64,000 nucleotides of DNA from Volvox africanus (lineage: Eukaryota; Chlorophyta; Chlorophyceae; Chlamydomonadales; Volvocaceae). The position numbers and the translations under genes were made by a program. Positions 1-7,239 of this stretch are shown here, one piece after another; within the stretch, counting starts at the first letter, position 1, and every line of letters starts with the position of its first letter. The stretch lies in contig BSDZ01000023.1 of NCBI GenBank assembly GCA_030268105.1, forward strand, positions 2,170,001 through 2,234,000. Reading direction: 5' to 3'. The notes beneath the pieces were generated by a model, which saw only the letters and a list, made by a program, of their open reading frames with translations, was not told the DNA's origin and made no database searches.

Positions 1-207
1 AACATTAGCGTTTGCCACAAAGATGGAAAATGCCAAAACCAAGACGAGAAAATAATAATATCATTAATTCGTTTACAAAGAAAGTATACATGCGAAGCTG
101 GTGATAAAGCGTATAGCCTGAGACTTTCATGTCCATCATGCAAACCTATAAATGCTGAATACCTTATTGACCATTTCGATATAATAAATCAACTTCTGCT
201 ATTATAA
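1..207 (+). CDS. 3' end of an unrecognised small Cys-containing protein (partial)
   Basis: Frame 1 is open from the first base of the window to a TAA at 205-207, giving 68 codons with no internal start that must be used; the gene therefore begins upstream of the window. The peptide contains CHKDGKC near its start and SCPSC in its second half, a spacing of cysteines that could bind a metal, and it ends in a hydrophobic run (QLLLL). I do not recognise the family. Base composition is AT-rich like the bacterial segment further right, but there is no diagnostic match, so it could be a host exon or another bacterial fragment. Being open over 68 codons in AT-rich DNA is suggestive, not proof, of coding. 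Confidence 0.4.
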   Translation, partial: NISVCHKDGKCQNQDEKIIISLIRLQRKYTCEAGDKAYSLRLSCPSCKPINAEYLIDHFDIINQLLLL

Positions 208-285
208 TACGAGTCATACAGCTTTTTATATCTTTCCCATTTGAGACGCAGCTTGCTAACAGCACGGCGGACTAAGGCGTTTGGT

Positions 286-334
286 GCCTAAGCGCCCTGG
301 CTTCAGTATAATTACTAGAAATCGAATATGAGTA
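286..334 (+). repeat. Dispersed 49-bp repeat, copy 1
   Basis: This stretch, beginning GCCTAAG and ending in ATCGAATATGAGTA, aligns without gaps to 738-786 with 38 of 49 bases identical by eye. It is embedded in unique sequence. A short inverted element (GGCG ... CGCC) lies at its left edge. It is probably part of an old interspersed element of the host. The class is not recognisable. Confidence 0.45.
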
Positions 335-537
335 CCCCGGAAAGCTCTGATGAATCACCGAGGATGCCTCGCAATGTGTCCGCTACGAATGCTACGGCAA
401 CTGACATCACCGCCAAGGAAATGCCGCGGATGATTGGAGTAGCTCAATCAGACATTAGAAGCAGTCATGCAAGGAGAGCGTGACAACATGAAGCGTTCAG
501 GCAACATCAACAACTGCATGCAACATCAACTGCAAAG

Positions 538-623
538 GTAAGGTCCCTGTAATCGGTAAATTTATACGGCCAACTCTCACCTGCGCCTTGGTCGTCCTTT
601 CAATTATTGTTTACACTTTCCAG
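538..623 (+). other. Candidate eukaryotic intron (86 bp)
   Basis: The interval begins GTAAGG directly after CAAAG and ends in a pyrimidine-rich tract, TTTACACTTTCCAG, before GCAGAACC. This is a good GT-AG intron signature and the length fits compact eukaryotic introns. The exons on either side show no recognisable protein, so the call rests on splice-site quality alone. It supports a eukaryotic origin for the left flank. Confidence 0.4.
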
Positions 624-737
624 GCAGAACCCAGCAAATCCCTGTAACTCCTTCCTGCAAGACCTGAAACTCTTGATGGCCAATTTACAGCAATTACACA
701 TGAAGCCAGTTGTTGTTTTCCAGTCTGGGTTATTTGC

Positions 738-786
738 GCCTAAGGGCCCTACTTTTAGTATAATTGCAACTAATCGAATACGGGTA
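738..786 (+). repeat. Dispersed 49-bp repeat, copy 2
   Basis: Gap-free partner of 286-334, sharing the core AGTATAATT and ATCGAATA. The copy ends in CGGGTAAG, which is a splice-donor-like string also present in each array unit (CGGGTAAG at the second donor). That resemblance is short and may be chance. Confidence 0.45.
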
Positions 787-904
787 AGCTGAAAAGGAAA
801 GCTGAAAACCCAAATACACTCAAGCGATGCTTTCAAGCATTAACCCATAGCCGCAACTTGTTCTCATCAATTCAGTTCAGGAGGTGAAAACATCGGCCAC
901 TACG

Positions 905-1141
905 GCAACGACCACCACGAACGCCACCGCCACCAATGCCACCAACGCCACCAACGCCGTCACCGCCATCACCGCTACCACCGCTACCGCCTAAACTACC
1001 GCCACCACGGCGACCGACGCCAAGACCGCCAACACCGCCTCCATCGCCGCCGAACCGCCATGTCCGCCACCACAGCCATCGTCGACACCAACGCTGTAAG
1101 TATCGTGGGGTATCTACGGGTAGTGCTCATTATTGGACCTA
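905..1141 (+). repeat. GC-rich module of the satellite, truncated copy 1
   Basis: A low-complexity (GCC/ACC)-type stretch ends in AACGCTGTAAGTATCGTGGGG and continues for about 40 bp into the start of the array monomer (GTACGGG-like segment, then GCTCATTATTGGACCT) before breaking off at 1141. Over 965-1141 it matches 6425-6597 at the array edge at roughly 90% or more by eye. It shows that sequence of the array family also lies to the left of the bacterial segment. Its donor-like GTAAGTATC is the same variant found in the edge unit and in the right-most L units. Confidence 0.8.
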
Positions 1142-1157
1142 GAAAAATAAAATGCCT

Positions 1158-1220
1158 TTATAGCCTTTTAAGTAAGTTTGTAAATATCAAAGAAAATGCA
1201 AGTTTGGCAAAGTCTCCAAC
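1158..1220 (-). pseudogene. C-terminal fragment of an unassigned, probably bacterial protein
   Basis: On the minus strand a frame reads VGDFAKLAFSLIFTNLLKRL and then TAA at 1158-1160. It is hydrophobic with a basic end, as at the C-terminus of a membrane protein, and sits directly downstream of the mnmG fragment in another frame. No family is assigned. The adjacent bacterial pieces make a third fragment plausible, but 20 residues are too few to be sure. Confidence 0.25.
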
Positions 1221-1221
1221 T

Positions 1222-1290
1222 AGGCCCTATACCTTCGATTTGACCAGAATACATTGCAGATAAATGCAGACTATCTTTATTAATTTGATG
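1222..1290 (-). pseudogene. mnmG: Internal fragment of tRNA uridine-modification enzyme MnmG (GidA)
   Basis: MnmG is the FAD-binding partner in the MnmE-MnmG complex that modifies U34 of certain bacterial and organellar tRNAs. Only about 23 codons are present. The minus-strand frame contains SLHLSAMYSGQIEGIGP, which I recognise as the conserved (M)Y/F-S/N-GQIEGxGP segment of the family, where RYCPS normally follows. Here the match ends exactly after GIGP at 1222. At its upstream end the fragment overlaps the fusA fragment by a few bases, so the two unrelated genes are joined directly. It cannot be functional. Confidence 0.6.
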
Positions 1291-1394
1291 CCAATATTAC
1301 GAACTTCTGACAACTTATATTTAGACATAACAAGTTACCTCTACGAAGTTCTTTGGGCAAAATGCGCAAAAGCCTGCGCTTTAACTTTCGTGTC
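1287..1394 (-). pseudogene. fusA: rpsG/fusA junction fragment (ribosomal protein S7 end, EF-G start)
   Basis: On the minus strand an ATG at 1328-1326 opens MSKYKLSEVRNIGI, matching the extreme N-terminus of bacterial elongation factor G, in which RNIGI directly precedes the AHIDAGKT P-loop. The match stops at that point. AGAGGT at 1342-1337 is a well-placed Shine-Dalgarno site. Overlapping it is a TAG (1343-1341) that ends a frame reading AFAHFAQRTS, similar to the AF(A/S)H(F/Y) end of ribosomal protein S7. The order S7 then EF-G is the normal bacterial str operon order. The S7 part is poor further upstream, so that half is less certain than fusA. Confidence 0.5.
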
Positions 1395-1410
1395 GCAATA
1401 TCGGAAAAAC

Positions 1411-1482
1411 ATGCGTCCTTCACCACCGCCACTACGGCGACCGATGCCAAGACCCCGCCAACACCGTCTCCATCGTCGCCGT
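1411..1482 (+). repeat. GC-rich module of the satellite, fragment copy 2
   Basis: The 72-bp stretch CTTCACCACCGCCAC ... GTCGCCGTACC matches the internal part of the GC module at about 6450-6515 and 990-1055, with scattered substitutions. It lies between the mosaic of bacterial gene fragments and the replication-gene relic. Thus the bacterial segment is interrupted by, as well as flanked by, host repeat sequence. Confidence 0.7.
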
Positions 1483-1523
1483 ACCTTTGCCTTTTTGCCG
1501 CCAGCAAAAAGTCATAAGACAGA

Positions 1524-2449
1524 TCAGACGATAAGATAGAGGCTTAACTGCGCTGCAAGAGTAGTATCAGTGCTTTCTTCTATCTTAGTTAAAAACGCTT
1601 CTTTTTGCCGTTTTATAATTTCATCGTTGCTTATATTGGCTCTAATCCTGAAAGCTCTATTACTGATTTTTACAGCATCTCGCTTTTCGTAAGTTAAGGC
1701 CTTAGCCATATAGTTCATGAAAGCCTTTTTGCTTTTGAAGAAGCGATCTGTTAATCGTTAAGCAGTATTTCGTTAATGGCAGTGCCTGAAAACCCCCGAC
1801 CGCATAATGCTTGTAGTTTTGCGGCCTCGGATTGACTTAAAGGGTAAAAAGAAGCAAGGCTAAAACCTCTTACAGGTAACACAGCTGTTGTTTGAATAGG
1901 TTTTTCTTCTGCAAAGGAATTTTTGCAAAAATTAGATTCATGCGCACGTTAGATCTATTTTTTTTTATAAAAATTGTTTTTGTACTTATTTGAGCACCGA
2001 CGGAATTTGCTCTTCTCTCTTATCCCCCTAATATTCGGGATATGTTCGGGATTGATGAAACATGACTCAAAAAAACCTGCATCAAGATCAATAACCAGTT
2101 TATTTACTCTCCGCCCTTTAACATAAATATTTTTAAAACTTCTTTTTAAAATATTCTGGGTATATAAAGGGGTTAAGGCTCTTCTTACTCTATCTTCACG
2201 AAAACCGAACTTCTGCTCATAGTAGTTATAGGAAAGATAAAGAGAATGCCCGTGGAGTCTTGGCGTAAGTTCGCCGTAATAATTATTGGTGCCGTTTCGA
2301 TACCAGGCAACAATATCGCCAAGGATGGTTATTGCTACCAGATCAGGGTTTCCATCTTCGAGGCAAAACTGTTTGTACCATTTATGAATAATAACATTAC
2401 TGGACTTAAAAACCTTGTCGCAAGTACTAAAAGGAGAATTCATAAACAA
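1524..2449 (-). pseudogene. Broken replication-initiator-like gene of a rickettsial plasmid or integrative element
   Basis: The first 164 codons (2449-1955) carry a winged-helix-like domain with NPDLVAITILGDIVAWY near residues 34-50 and a KFGFREDRVRRAL segment, as in initiator/PriCT-like proteins of Rickettsiales plasmids and amplified genetic elements. The same frame continues past two stops (1957-1955 and 1951-1949) for 65 more codons, including PVRGFSLASFYPLSQ, until a TAA at 1753-1751. A shift of frame there leads into a last piece containing LTDRFFKSKKAF, ending at 1524. At least two stops and one frameshift therefore separate pieces that are collinear with one protein. The role (plasmid or element replication) is recalled from family knowledge. 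That it is a dead copy is seen directly. Confidence 0.6.
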
Positions 2450-2829
2450 ACCTCCTCGTAGTCAGATAAAGAATTAATGTTTGTAGTATTGAGTTTTAAG
2501 ATGAGTTCTTTGGAAAATTTGGGGTATAATATATGGGGTAACAATAAAATAACAATAAAATATGGGGTAACAAGCCCCATATTCTGTAAACGGAATGACG
2601 CTCTTTGTAAGGTAGGTCTTCGAATACAGAATTTGTCCCAGAAATACGTAAAACAGTCTCGAAGTTCAAAATCAGAGTTACTACCTCCCATTCTTTGGGA
2701 TAAGGATAACAGCTCAGCAAGAATATGGATTCCTACTAAATCAGGCCTACCGCTAGGCAATAAAACCTTTTTATAACACCAATGTGGAATAAAAAGCGAA
2801 TCACTTCGGATAACTCTCAGCCTTGGCAC
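2440..2829 (-). CDS. Winged-helix replication-associated ORF, probably decayed (129 aa)
   Basis: This ORF overlaps the start of the downstream relic by 10 bp. Its segment RPDLVGIHILAELLSL aligns with NPDLVAITILGDIVAWY of that gene, and a DKFCI...LQRASFRLQNMGLV stretch follows in equivalent order, so both belong to one paralogous family of DNA-binding initiator-like proteins. The C-terminal third is low in complexity: a short internal duplication (two GGGTAACAA-type segments around 2535-2575) has probably altered the original end. The ATG at 2829 lies inside the left direct repeat of the GC-rich island, so the original N-terminus was probably replaced when that island was inserted. Function is inferred only. 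Confidence 0.45.
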   Translation of the reverse strand: MPRLRVIRSDSLFIPHWCYKKVLLPSGRPDLVGIHILAELLSLSQRMGGSNSDFELRDCFTYFWDKFCIRRPTLQRASFRLQNMGLVTPYFIVILLLPHILYPKFSKELILKLNTTNINSLSDYEEVCL

Positions 2830-3233
2830 ATATTATTATTATTATGATTATTATTGTTATGGTTACTCCGCCCTTGCGGGCTGGCGTGTATTATGGGGAT
2901 CTCCGGAATTTTAACCGAGTGGGCACGCGTACCTCAGCGTCTTCATCTGAGGCCGCTAGAGATCACCTGTCTTTTGGTTACGCAGAGTTTCCTTGCTCTC
3001 TACGGCCCCTATCCATGTGCCAGCCCCCTTCGGATCTACTGGCATTTAGGTGGGTGTCAAACCACCCCGCACCATCAGCCCCGTTACTGGCCTCAGATGC
3101 GCACTTCACGGGCTATGCATTTAACCGGGGGCGGACTCGGACCCAACTCCGTAGAATCGGGATATCCAAGCTGCATTCCCCCTACGTAGGGAATGGCCTC
3201 GAGAGGCGGTTTCTACTTTTCCTTGGCACATAT
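2821..3233. other. GC-rich island with RNA-like secondary structure between 13-bp direct repeats
   Basis: CCTTGGCACATAT occurs at 2821-2833 and 3221-3233, exactly 400 bp apart. Between them lies a GC-rich stretch that contrasts with AT-rich DNA on both sides. CATCTGAGGCC (2944-2954) is the perfect reverse complement of GGCCTCAGATG (3089-3099), and CCTCAG...CTGAGG offers a local alternative hairpin. GCCC-TTGC-GGGC near 2871 and ATTCCC...GGGAAT near 3175-3194 are further stem-loops. The overlapping reading frames (2823-3287 and 2854-3189, plus strand) have no protein-like features. Possible identities are a structured non-coding RNA, the 5' half of a group II intron read on the minus strand, or a small non-autonomous insertion with target duplication. 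I cannot decide between them. Confidence 0.5.
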
Positions 3234-3606
3234 ATATTATTGTGCGGGCAGTTCTTTTCTGGTATGTTCATATTACCATATTGTTAGTTAACAATGTAGT
3301 GTCCCCAATGCTTGGCATTAGGGTTTGGTATTATACCCAGTAACTATCTTATAAGTTTGGCGACTAGGAGGTAGTTACTGAAGTTTGGTTTGTGAGCTTG
3401 CTTTACAAAATCAAAAATTACCTTTAAAATTACCTAAGCTATTTAATTTATGCAACAATAATTAATAGATTTTTCTGCGTCAAGAATTATTTTATCTTAT
3501 AAGATAAAATATATTATATTTTTTTATTATGAGATAAATTACGAACAATTTATTAATGCAATACAATTATGTACATGTAAGTAGGTAAAAGGGATTGAGC
3601 AGTGTA
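3234..3606. other. AT-rich intergenic region upstream of the XRE regulator
   Basis: No ORF of note. A long-stem hairpin is possible: CAGTAACTA at 3338-3346 pairs with TAGTTACTG at 3372-3380 across a 25-nt loop. Further right comes a very AT-rich promoter-like stretch carrying the palindrome at 3489-3510 and a degenerate second half-site (TTATGAGATAAAT) near 3526-3538. Confidence 0.4.
3489..3510. promoter_or_regulatory. 22-bp perfect palindrome, candidate operator
   Basis: Half-site ATTTTATCTTA followed by its exact reverse complement. It lies about 97 bp upstream of the ATG of the XRE-type regulator, in a TATA-rich stretch suitable for a bacterial promoter, with a related imperfect motif about 15 bp further on. 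XRE-family repressors commonly bind such dyads next to their own genes, so autoregulation is a reasonable inference. A simple hairpin is also possible. Confidence 0.4.
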
Positions 3607-4031
3607 ATGGATAATTTAAAAAGGAAAATTATAGAATACATGCAAGAATATGATATTGCAACTTCTACATTTGAAAAAAAAGCCGGAGTAGGTAATGCAG
3701 TTGTTAATAGAATTTTAGATGATACAGTTAAAAATCCCGGTATTGAAACAATATTAAAAATAGCCGATGTACTCAATTGTTCTCTAGATGAACTATTTAA
3801 TAGAAATCAATCGTTTAAAAAACATGTTCTGAATATTGAAACTGAACTACAATACAATAATGAGTTATTCAGGTCTATATGCCTTTATACCGCATTAATA
3901 ACCTTAGTCTTCAGCAAGTAGGATTAGTTATAAAAGAGATATACATATATTGTTTAGATAGAAAATTAAGCTTAATCGATACTAAGTTTGCAGACTGGTT
4001 TCTAAAAGATCATCTTTTAAATCATGGTTAG
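3607..4031 (+). pseudogene. XRE-type helix-turn-helix regulator with a C-terminal frameshift
   Basis: From ATG 3607 (preferred to the in-frame TTG at 3595) the frame runs 104 codons to a TAG at 3919-3921. Residues 20-37, STFEKKAGVGNAVVNRIL, form the helix-turn-helix, followed by PGIETILKIADVLNCSLDELF (44-64), the standard end of the HTH_3 domain that binds operator DNA. The next reading frame, from about 3885 to a TAG at 4029-4031, encodes IKEIYIYCL...KFADWFLKDHL. This continues in the style of rickettsial regulators of this type, so a frameshift near 3885 seems to have cut off the tail. The DNA-binding domain itself is whole. The gene points toward the TPR relic, with which it is convergent. 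Confidence 0.6.
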
Positions 4032-4105
4032 TTATTCTTTAGAAAGCTTTGATACATGGCTTTTGTTCTAAAATGATCAACCCCAAAAATATTCTCGTGT
4101 TTACT

Positions 4106-6252
4106 TCAGTACTCCTTAGATATCCCTTTATTATTATCCATTAATGCTGAGTTAGTTATTTTAAAAGACAGATCGCTGATATGGTCAAGTAACATATTCT
4201 GCCCATAACAATTATGGTATATATTCTCTGCTATCTTATATGCTTGCAATGCTTCTGCTATTTTATTCTGTCTATGATAAATATCACCCTCTACAATCAA
4301 AGCAGCAGCTAAATCATAATCAGAAGAATCTGATATATTATCTTTTTTCCTTTCTGGTAAAGCTAGAAAGATTTTTTTGGCTAAACTTATATGCTCTTCT
4401 GCGTTTTTGATTTTATCTACGTTTAACTCAGCTGATGCAAGCCAGGTCAGGATACGTGCTTGCATTTCATGCGGCTCATCAAAATAACTTTTTGATCTGT
4501 TATCAAGTTCTTTAGCTAGTATATAAGCAACTTCATAATATCCTAGCTTAATTAAAATCTCTACTTTTAGTATATGACCAAGTATAGTAAATTGATCTTG
4601 CGGTAAGTTTTCTTGTGATTTAACTAATTTATTTGCATTTTCTAACGCTAGATTATACTCTCCTTCTGCAAGGAAAATCCTTGCGTAAGAATACCATAAT
4701 AATCCTTTGTAAAATATATCCTGATCTACTTTAATAAATTCTTCAACTTTCTTTATACTAAGTTTTGCATCATTTATAGCTCCTTTACGGATTCTGCTTT
4801 GTGTCAATTGTGAGAATATAGCGCATTTTAAATCTGCAAAACCATCAACATTTTTTACTGTTTCAGCAGCTTTTTCATAATCATGCTCCGCATTTTTTAT
4901 ATCTCTTGCACTATAAGTTTTATATAATCCTACATTCACTAAATACCATGCATAAGCCACTTTTTGATTATTACTCATGTCATGATATTTAATTTCACCT
5001 CTGGTCTCCTTATCGATTAGCCATTCAACAAATTTTTTGCATTTATCATAATCCCTCTTCGTAAGGTAGAAGAACATAAGATTCTTTCTAAGTTATAAAA
5101 TGTCATAAAAATTTACGGCATTTTTTTCTGCGTTTTCTAGTATTATTTCTAAATTGCTTTGCAGAGTAGGATCTTTATGAAACAAAGATAAATAATCTGT
5201 AATCTTTTCAGGAAACCCTTGATTAATTGTTTTGACTATATCTTGCATACTATCACTTATAACCTTATTACTAGCGCTTTCCAGAACAGTCTTTTTTTTT
5301 ATAAAATCATGTACTTCAAAAATCTGATTTCCCTTATAAATACCCTTATCCTCTATTAAAGCAAACTTACCTAAATCATGCAAGATATCTATAACTTTAG
5401 AACTATCACTACCAGATAAATTAATTAATAGCTGTTTTGAAAAATCATGGTTATTAATTAATGCTACCTTAAGTAAAAGGTTATTAGCAGCACTACTTAG
5501 GTTATCAAATATCGTTCCGAGCTGTTCTGTAGTCCTTTTTACTTCATTACTTACAGCAAGCATTTTTTTATATTCCTCAATACTTAAATATCGATTATTT
5601 TATAAGAATAAAGTTCCTCGAATTATAAGAATTGGAAAATCCAAAAACATTTCCGATAATTTTTCTATATCTCTTAATTTTTAATTAGGTAGCAGTTTCT
5701 CAATAAGTCCGAGTGTCTCTATTCTTTATCGGTATTATATTAGGTAATCCGGTAGTCTCCTGAGAACAAACAACTATGTGACCATTATGACTATCTTCTA
5801 GAAATCTAAGTACCTTATTATTTTCATTAGTTCTTAAATTATCAAATACTAGGATCCACTCTGTTTCATGCCTGAGATAATTCATTACGCTCTCAGAAAT
5901 AATACAGGTTGAACTTTTGTTGCAAATTTTAAAGTTGATCTGTTTGGCTAAGTTTAAAAACTGATAACTATGATCAAGATTACAATAAAAAAACCATATG
6001 ATTTTGTAATTATCTAAATTTTCTGATAAATATTGCCTGATTATCTGTGTTTTACCTATCCCGGTGAATCCAGTTAAAGATACCAATATTACTTCAATTA
6101 TGCTCTATACTTTTTAGCTCTTCATTTCTACCGAAAACATACGGGACAGGTAAAGTTGAATTACTTACCTTAACTGAAGACCAAGGCATAGCTTTATTAG
6201 CAGTCAGAAGAACTAATAAAAATACCAATATTAAGTTTTTCTTTTTGGTATG
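4106..6252 (-). pseudogene. Decayed secreted NB-ARC / TPR (STAND-type) protein gene
   Basis: Four collinear pieces cover about 2.1 kb. Piece 1 (6252-6094) has a hydrophobic, signal-peptide-like start (LILVFLLVLLTANKA) and then VPYVFGRNEEL, typical just before a STAND NTPase. It ends at TGA 6096-6094. Piece 2 (6086-5700) holds the Walker A motif GFTGIGKTQ (residues 6-14) and Walker B-like WILVFDN (77-83). Piece 3 lies in a third frame, with stops at 5683-5681 and 5602-5600, then 5563-5093. A TAA at 5095-5093 separates it, in the same frame, from piece 4 (323 codons from 5077). Piece 4 is all-helical with TPR-like units, clearest in GDIYHRQNKIAEALQAYKIA near residues 268-287. Two frameshifts and at least three stops make it a relic. 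Such proteins are common on rickettsial amplified elements and are thought to act in protein-protein contacts. No start ATG is visible: the frame runs straight into the array edge. Confidence 0.7.
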
Positions 6253-6549
6253 TAGATACCTTCGCGACCGCCATCATGACAGCCACCATCGCCACCGCCG
6301 TATAAAGGTAGACAGGGAGGGAGGGAGGGCGGGAGGGAGATTGGGTGGGCGGTCGGAAGGACGGAAGAAGGGAGGGAGAGAGGCCACCATTCCCACCATC
6401 GCCACCGCCGTCACCACGGCAACATACACCATCACCGCTACCGCCTTCACCACCGCCACCACGGAGACCGACGCCAAGACCGCCAACACCGCCTCCATCG
6501 CCGCCGTACCGCCATGTCCGCCCCCACAGCCATCATGGCCACCAACGCT
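6253..6549 (+). repeat. GC-rich module copy 3, left edge of the satellite array
   Basis: Purine-rich (GGGAGGGAGG) sequence at 6313-6375 is followed by (CCACC)-type sequence ending in AACGCT before GTAAGTATCC at 6550. It is the diverged equivalent of the GC block in internal L units, but has no AT-rich block in front of it. Its left end abuts the first codons of the bacterial NB-ARC/TPR relic at about 6250. Divergence at an array edge is expected, because edge units escape homogenisation. Confidence 0.75.
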
Positions 6550-6864
6550 GTAAGTATCCTGGGGTATGTACGGGCAGTGCTCATTCTTGGACCTTAAACT
6601 GACATTCTCCGATTTGGCCTTTGCAGGCGGACACAACAGGGTCACTACACCCATGAAATCGAAACGGGTAAGATATGATACGGGATCGAGTTTCAAAGGT
6701 GACATGTGTATGTCTTGATGCCTTGACTGACTGAGGGATTACCTTGCAGGGATGTTTCGCTCTAGAGTGGTGAATGACCCTTCCCCTTGGTTTTGGATTT
6801 AGGATATTCTGCCACTGACATTTCCGATTGGGCCTTTGTAGGCAGCCACAATTCCAGGACGGGC

Positions 6865-7239
6865 TTAGTATGCTAGGCGTCCGGGTCCGCTGTGCCTTGC
6901 GAGGTACGGAAATTCCTTATCCGCAACAGTATCCTGGGGTATGTACGGGCAGTGTTCATAATTGGATCTTAAACTGACATTCTCCATTTGGGCCTTCGTA
7001 GGCGGACACAACAGGGTCACTACACCCATGAAATCGAAACGGGTAAGATATGATACGGGATCGAGTTTCAAAGGTGACATGTGTATGTCTTGATGCCTTG
7101 ACTGACTGAGGGATTACCTTGCAGGGATGTTTCGCTCTAGAGTGGTGAATGACCCTTCCCCTTGGTTTTGGATTTACGATATACTGCCACTGACATTTCC
7201 GATTGGGCCTTTGTAGGCAGCCACAATTCCAGGACGGGC
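6865..7239 (+). repeat. Reference S monomer (375 bp)
   Basis: An S unit contains, in order: the GCGTCCGGGTCCGCTGTGCC segment; CCGCAACAGTATCCTGGGG, the point at which L units carry their insert; CTGACATTCT...CCTTCGTAG; a 41-bp segment ending CGAAACGG; GTAAGATATG...CCTTGCAG; and CTGACATTTCC...CCTTTGTAG. The first and last of these CTGAC-to-TAG segments are related to each other, so the monomer has an old internal duplication. Each S also leaves a 68-71-codon frame open on the minus strand, which has no recognisable domain. Confidence 0.9.

Larger units (their letters stand above)
208..904. other. Unique flank, probably eukaryotic non-coding or intronic DNA
   Basis: No convincing bacterial gene is seen here. 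A 51-codon ORF on the plus strand (ATG 328, TGA 481-483) has no recognisable motif. The stretch holds one half of a diverged repeat pair at 286-334, the other half at 738-786, and an intron-like interval at 538-623. GC content is intermediate, unlike the AT-rich bacterial segment and unlike the extreme blocks of the array. The ORFs at 600-836 (minus) and 607-792 (plus) overlap each other and look like chance frames. Confidence 0.4.

Noticed and set aside
936..1142. Pro-rich ORF in the GC module of the left flank
   Set aside because: Several frames are open at once in (GCC/ACC) sequence. None shows a domain, and frame use differs between module copies.
2477..2776. 99-codon plus-strand ORF and 74-codon minus-strand ORF at 2496-2720
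   Set aside because: Both are shadows of the winged-helix ORF on the minus strand (2440-2829), which alone has family similarity.
3089..3160. tRNA or tmRNA-like arm in the GC-rich island
   Set aside because: GGGTCCGAGTCC on the minus strand looked like a T-arm, but the flanking bases do not pair as a 5-bp stem and no acceptor stem is present.
2823..3287. 154- and 111-codon plus-strand ORFs over the GC-rich island
   Set aside because: They overlap in two frames, have no family features, and follow from few stop codons in GC-rich DNA with strong secondary structure.
3567..3776. 69-codon minus-strand ORF over the XRE gene
   Set aside because: Antisense shadow of the helix-turn-helix coding sequence.
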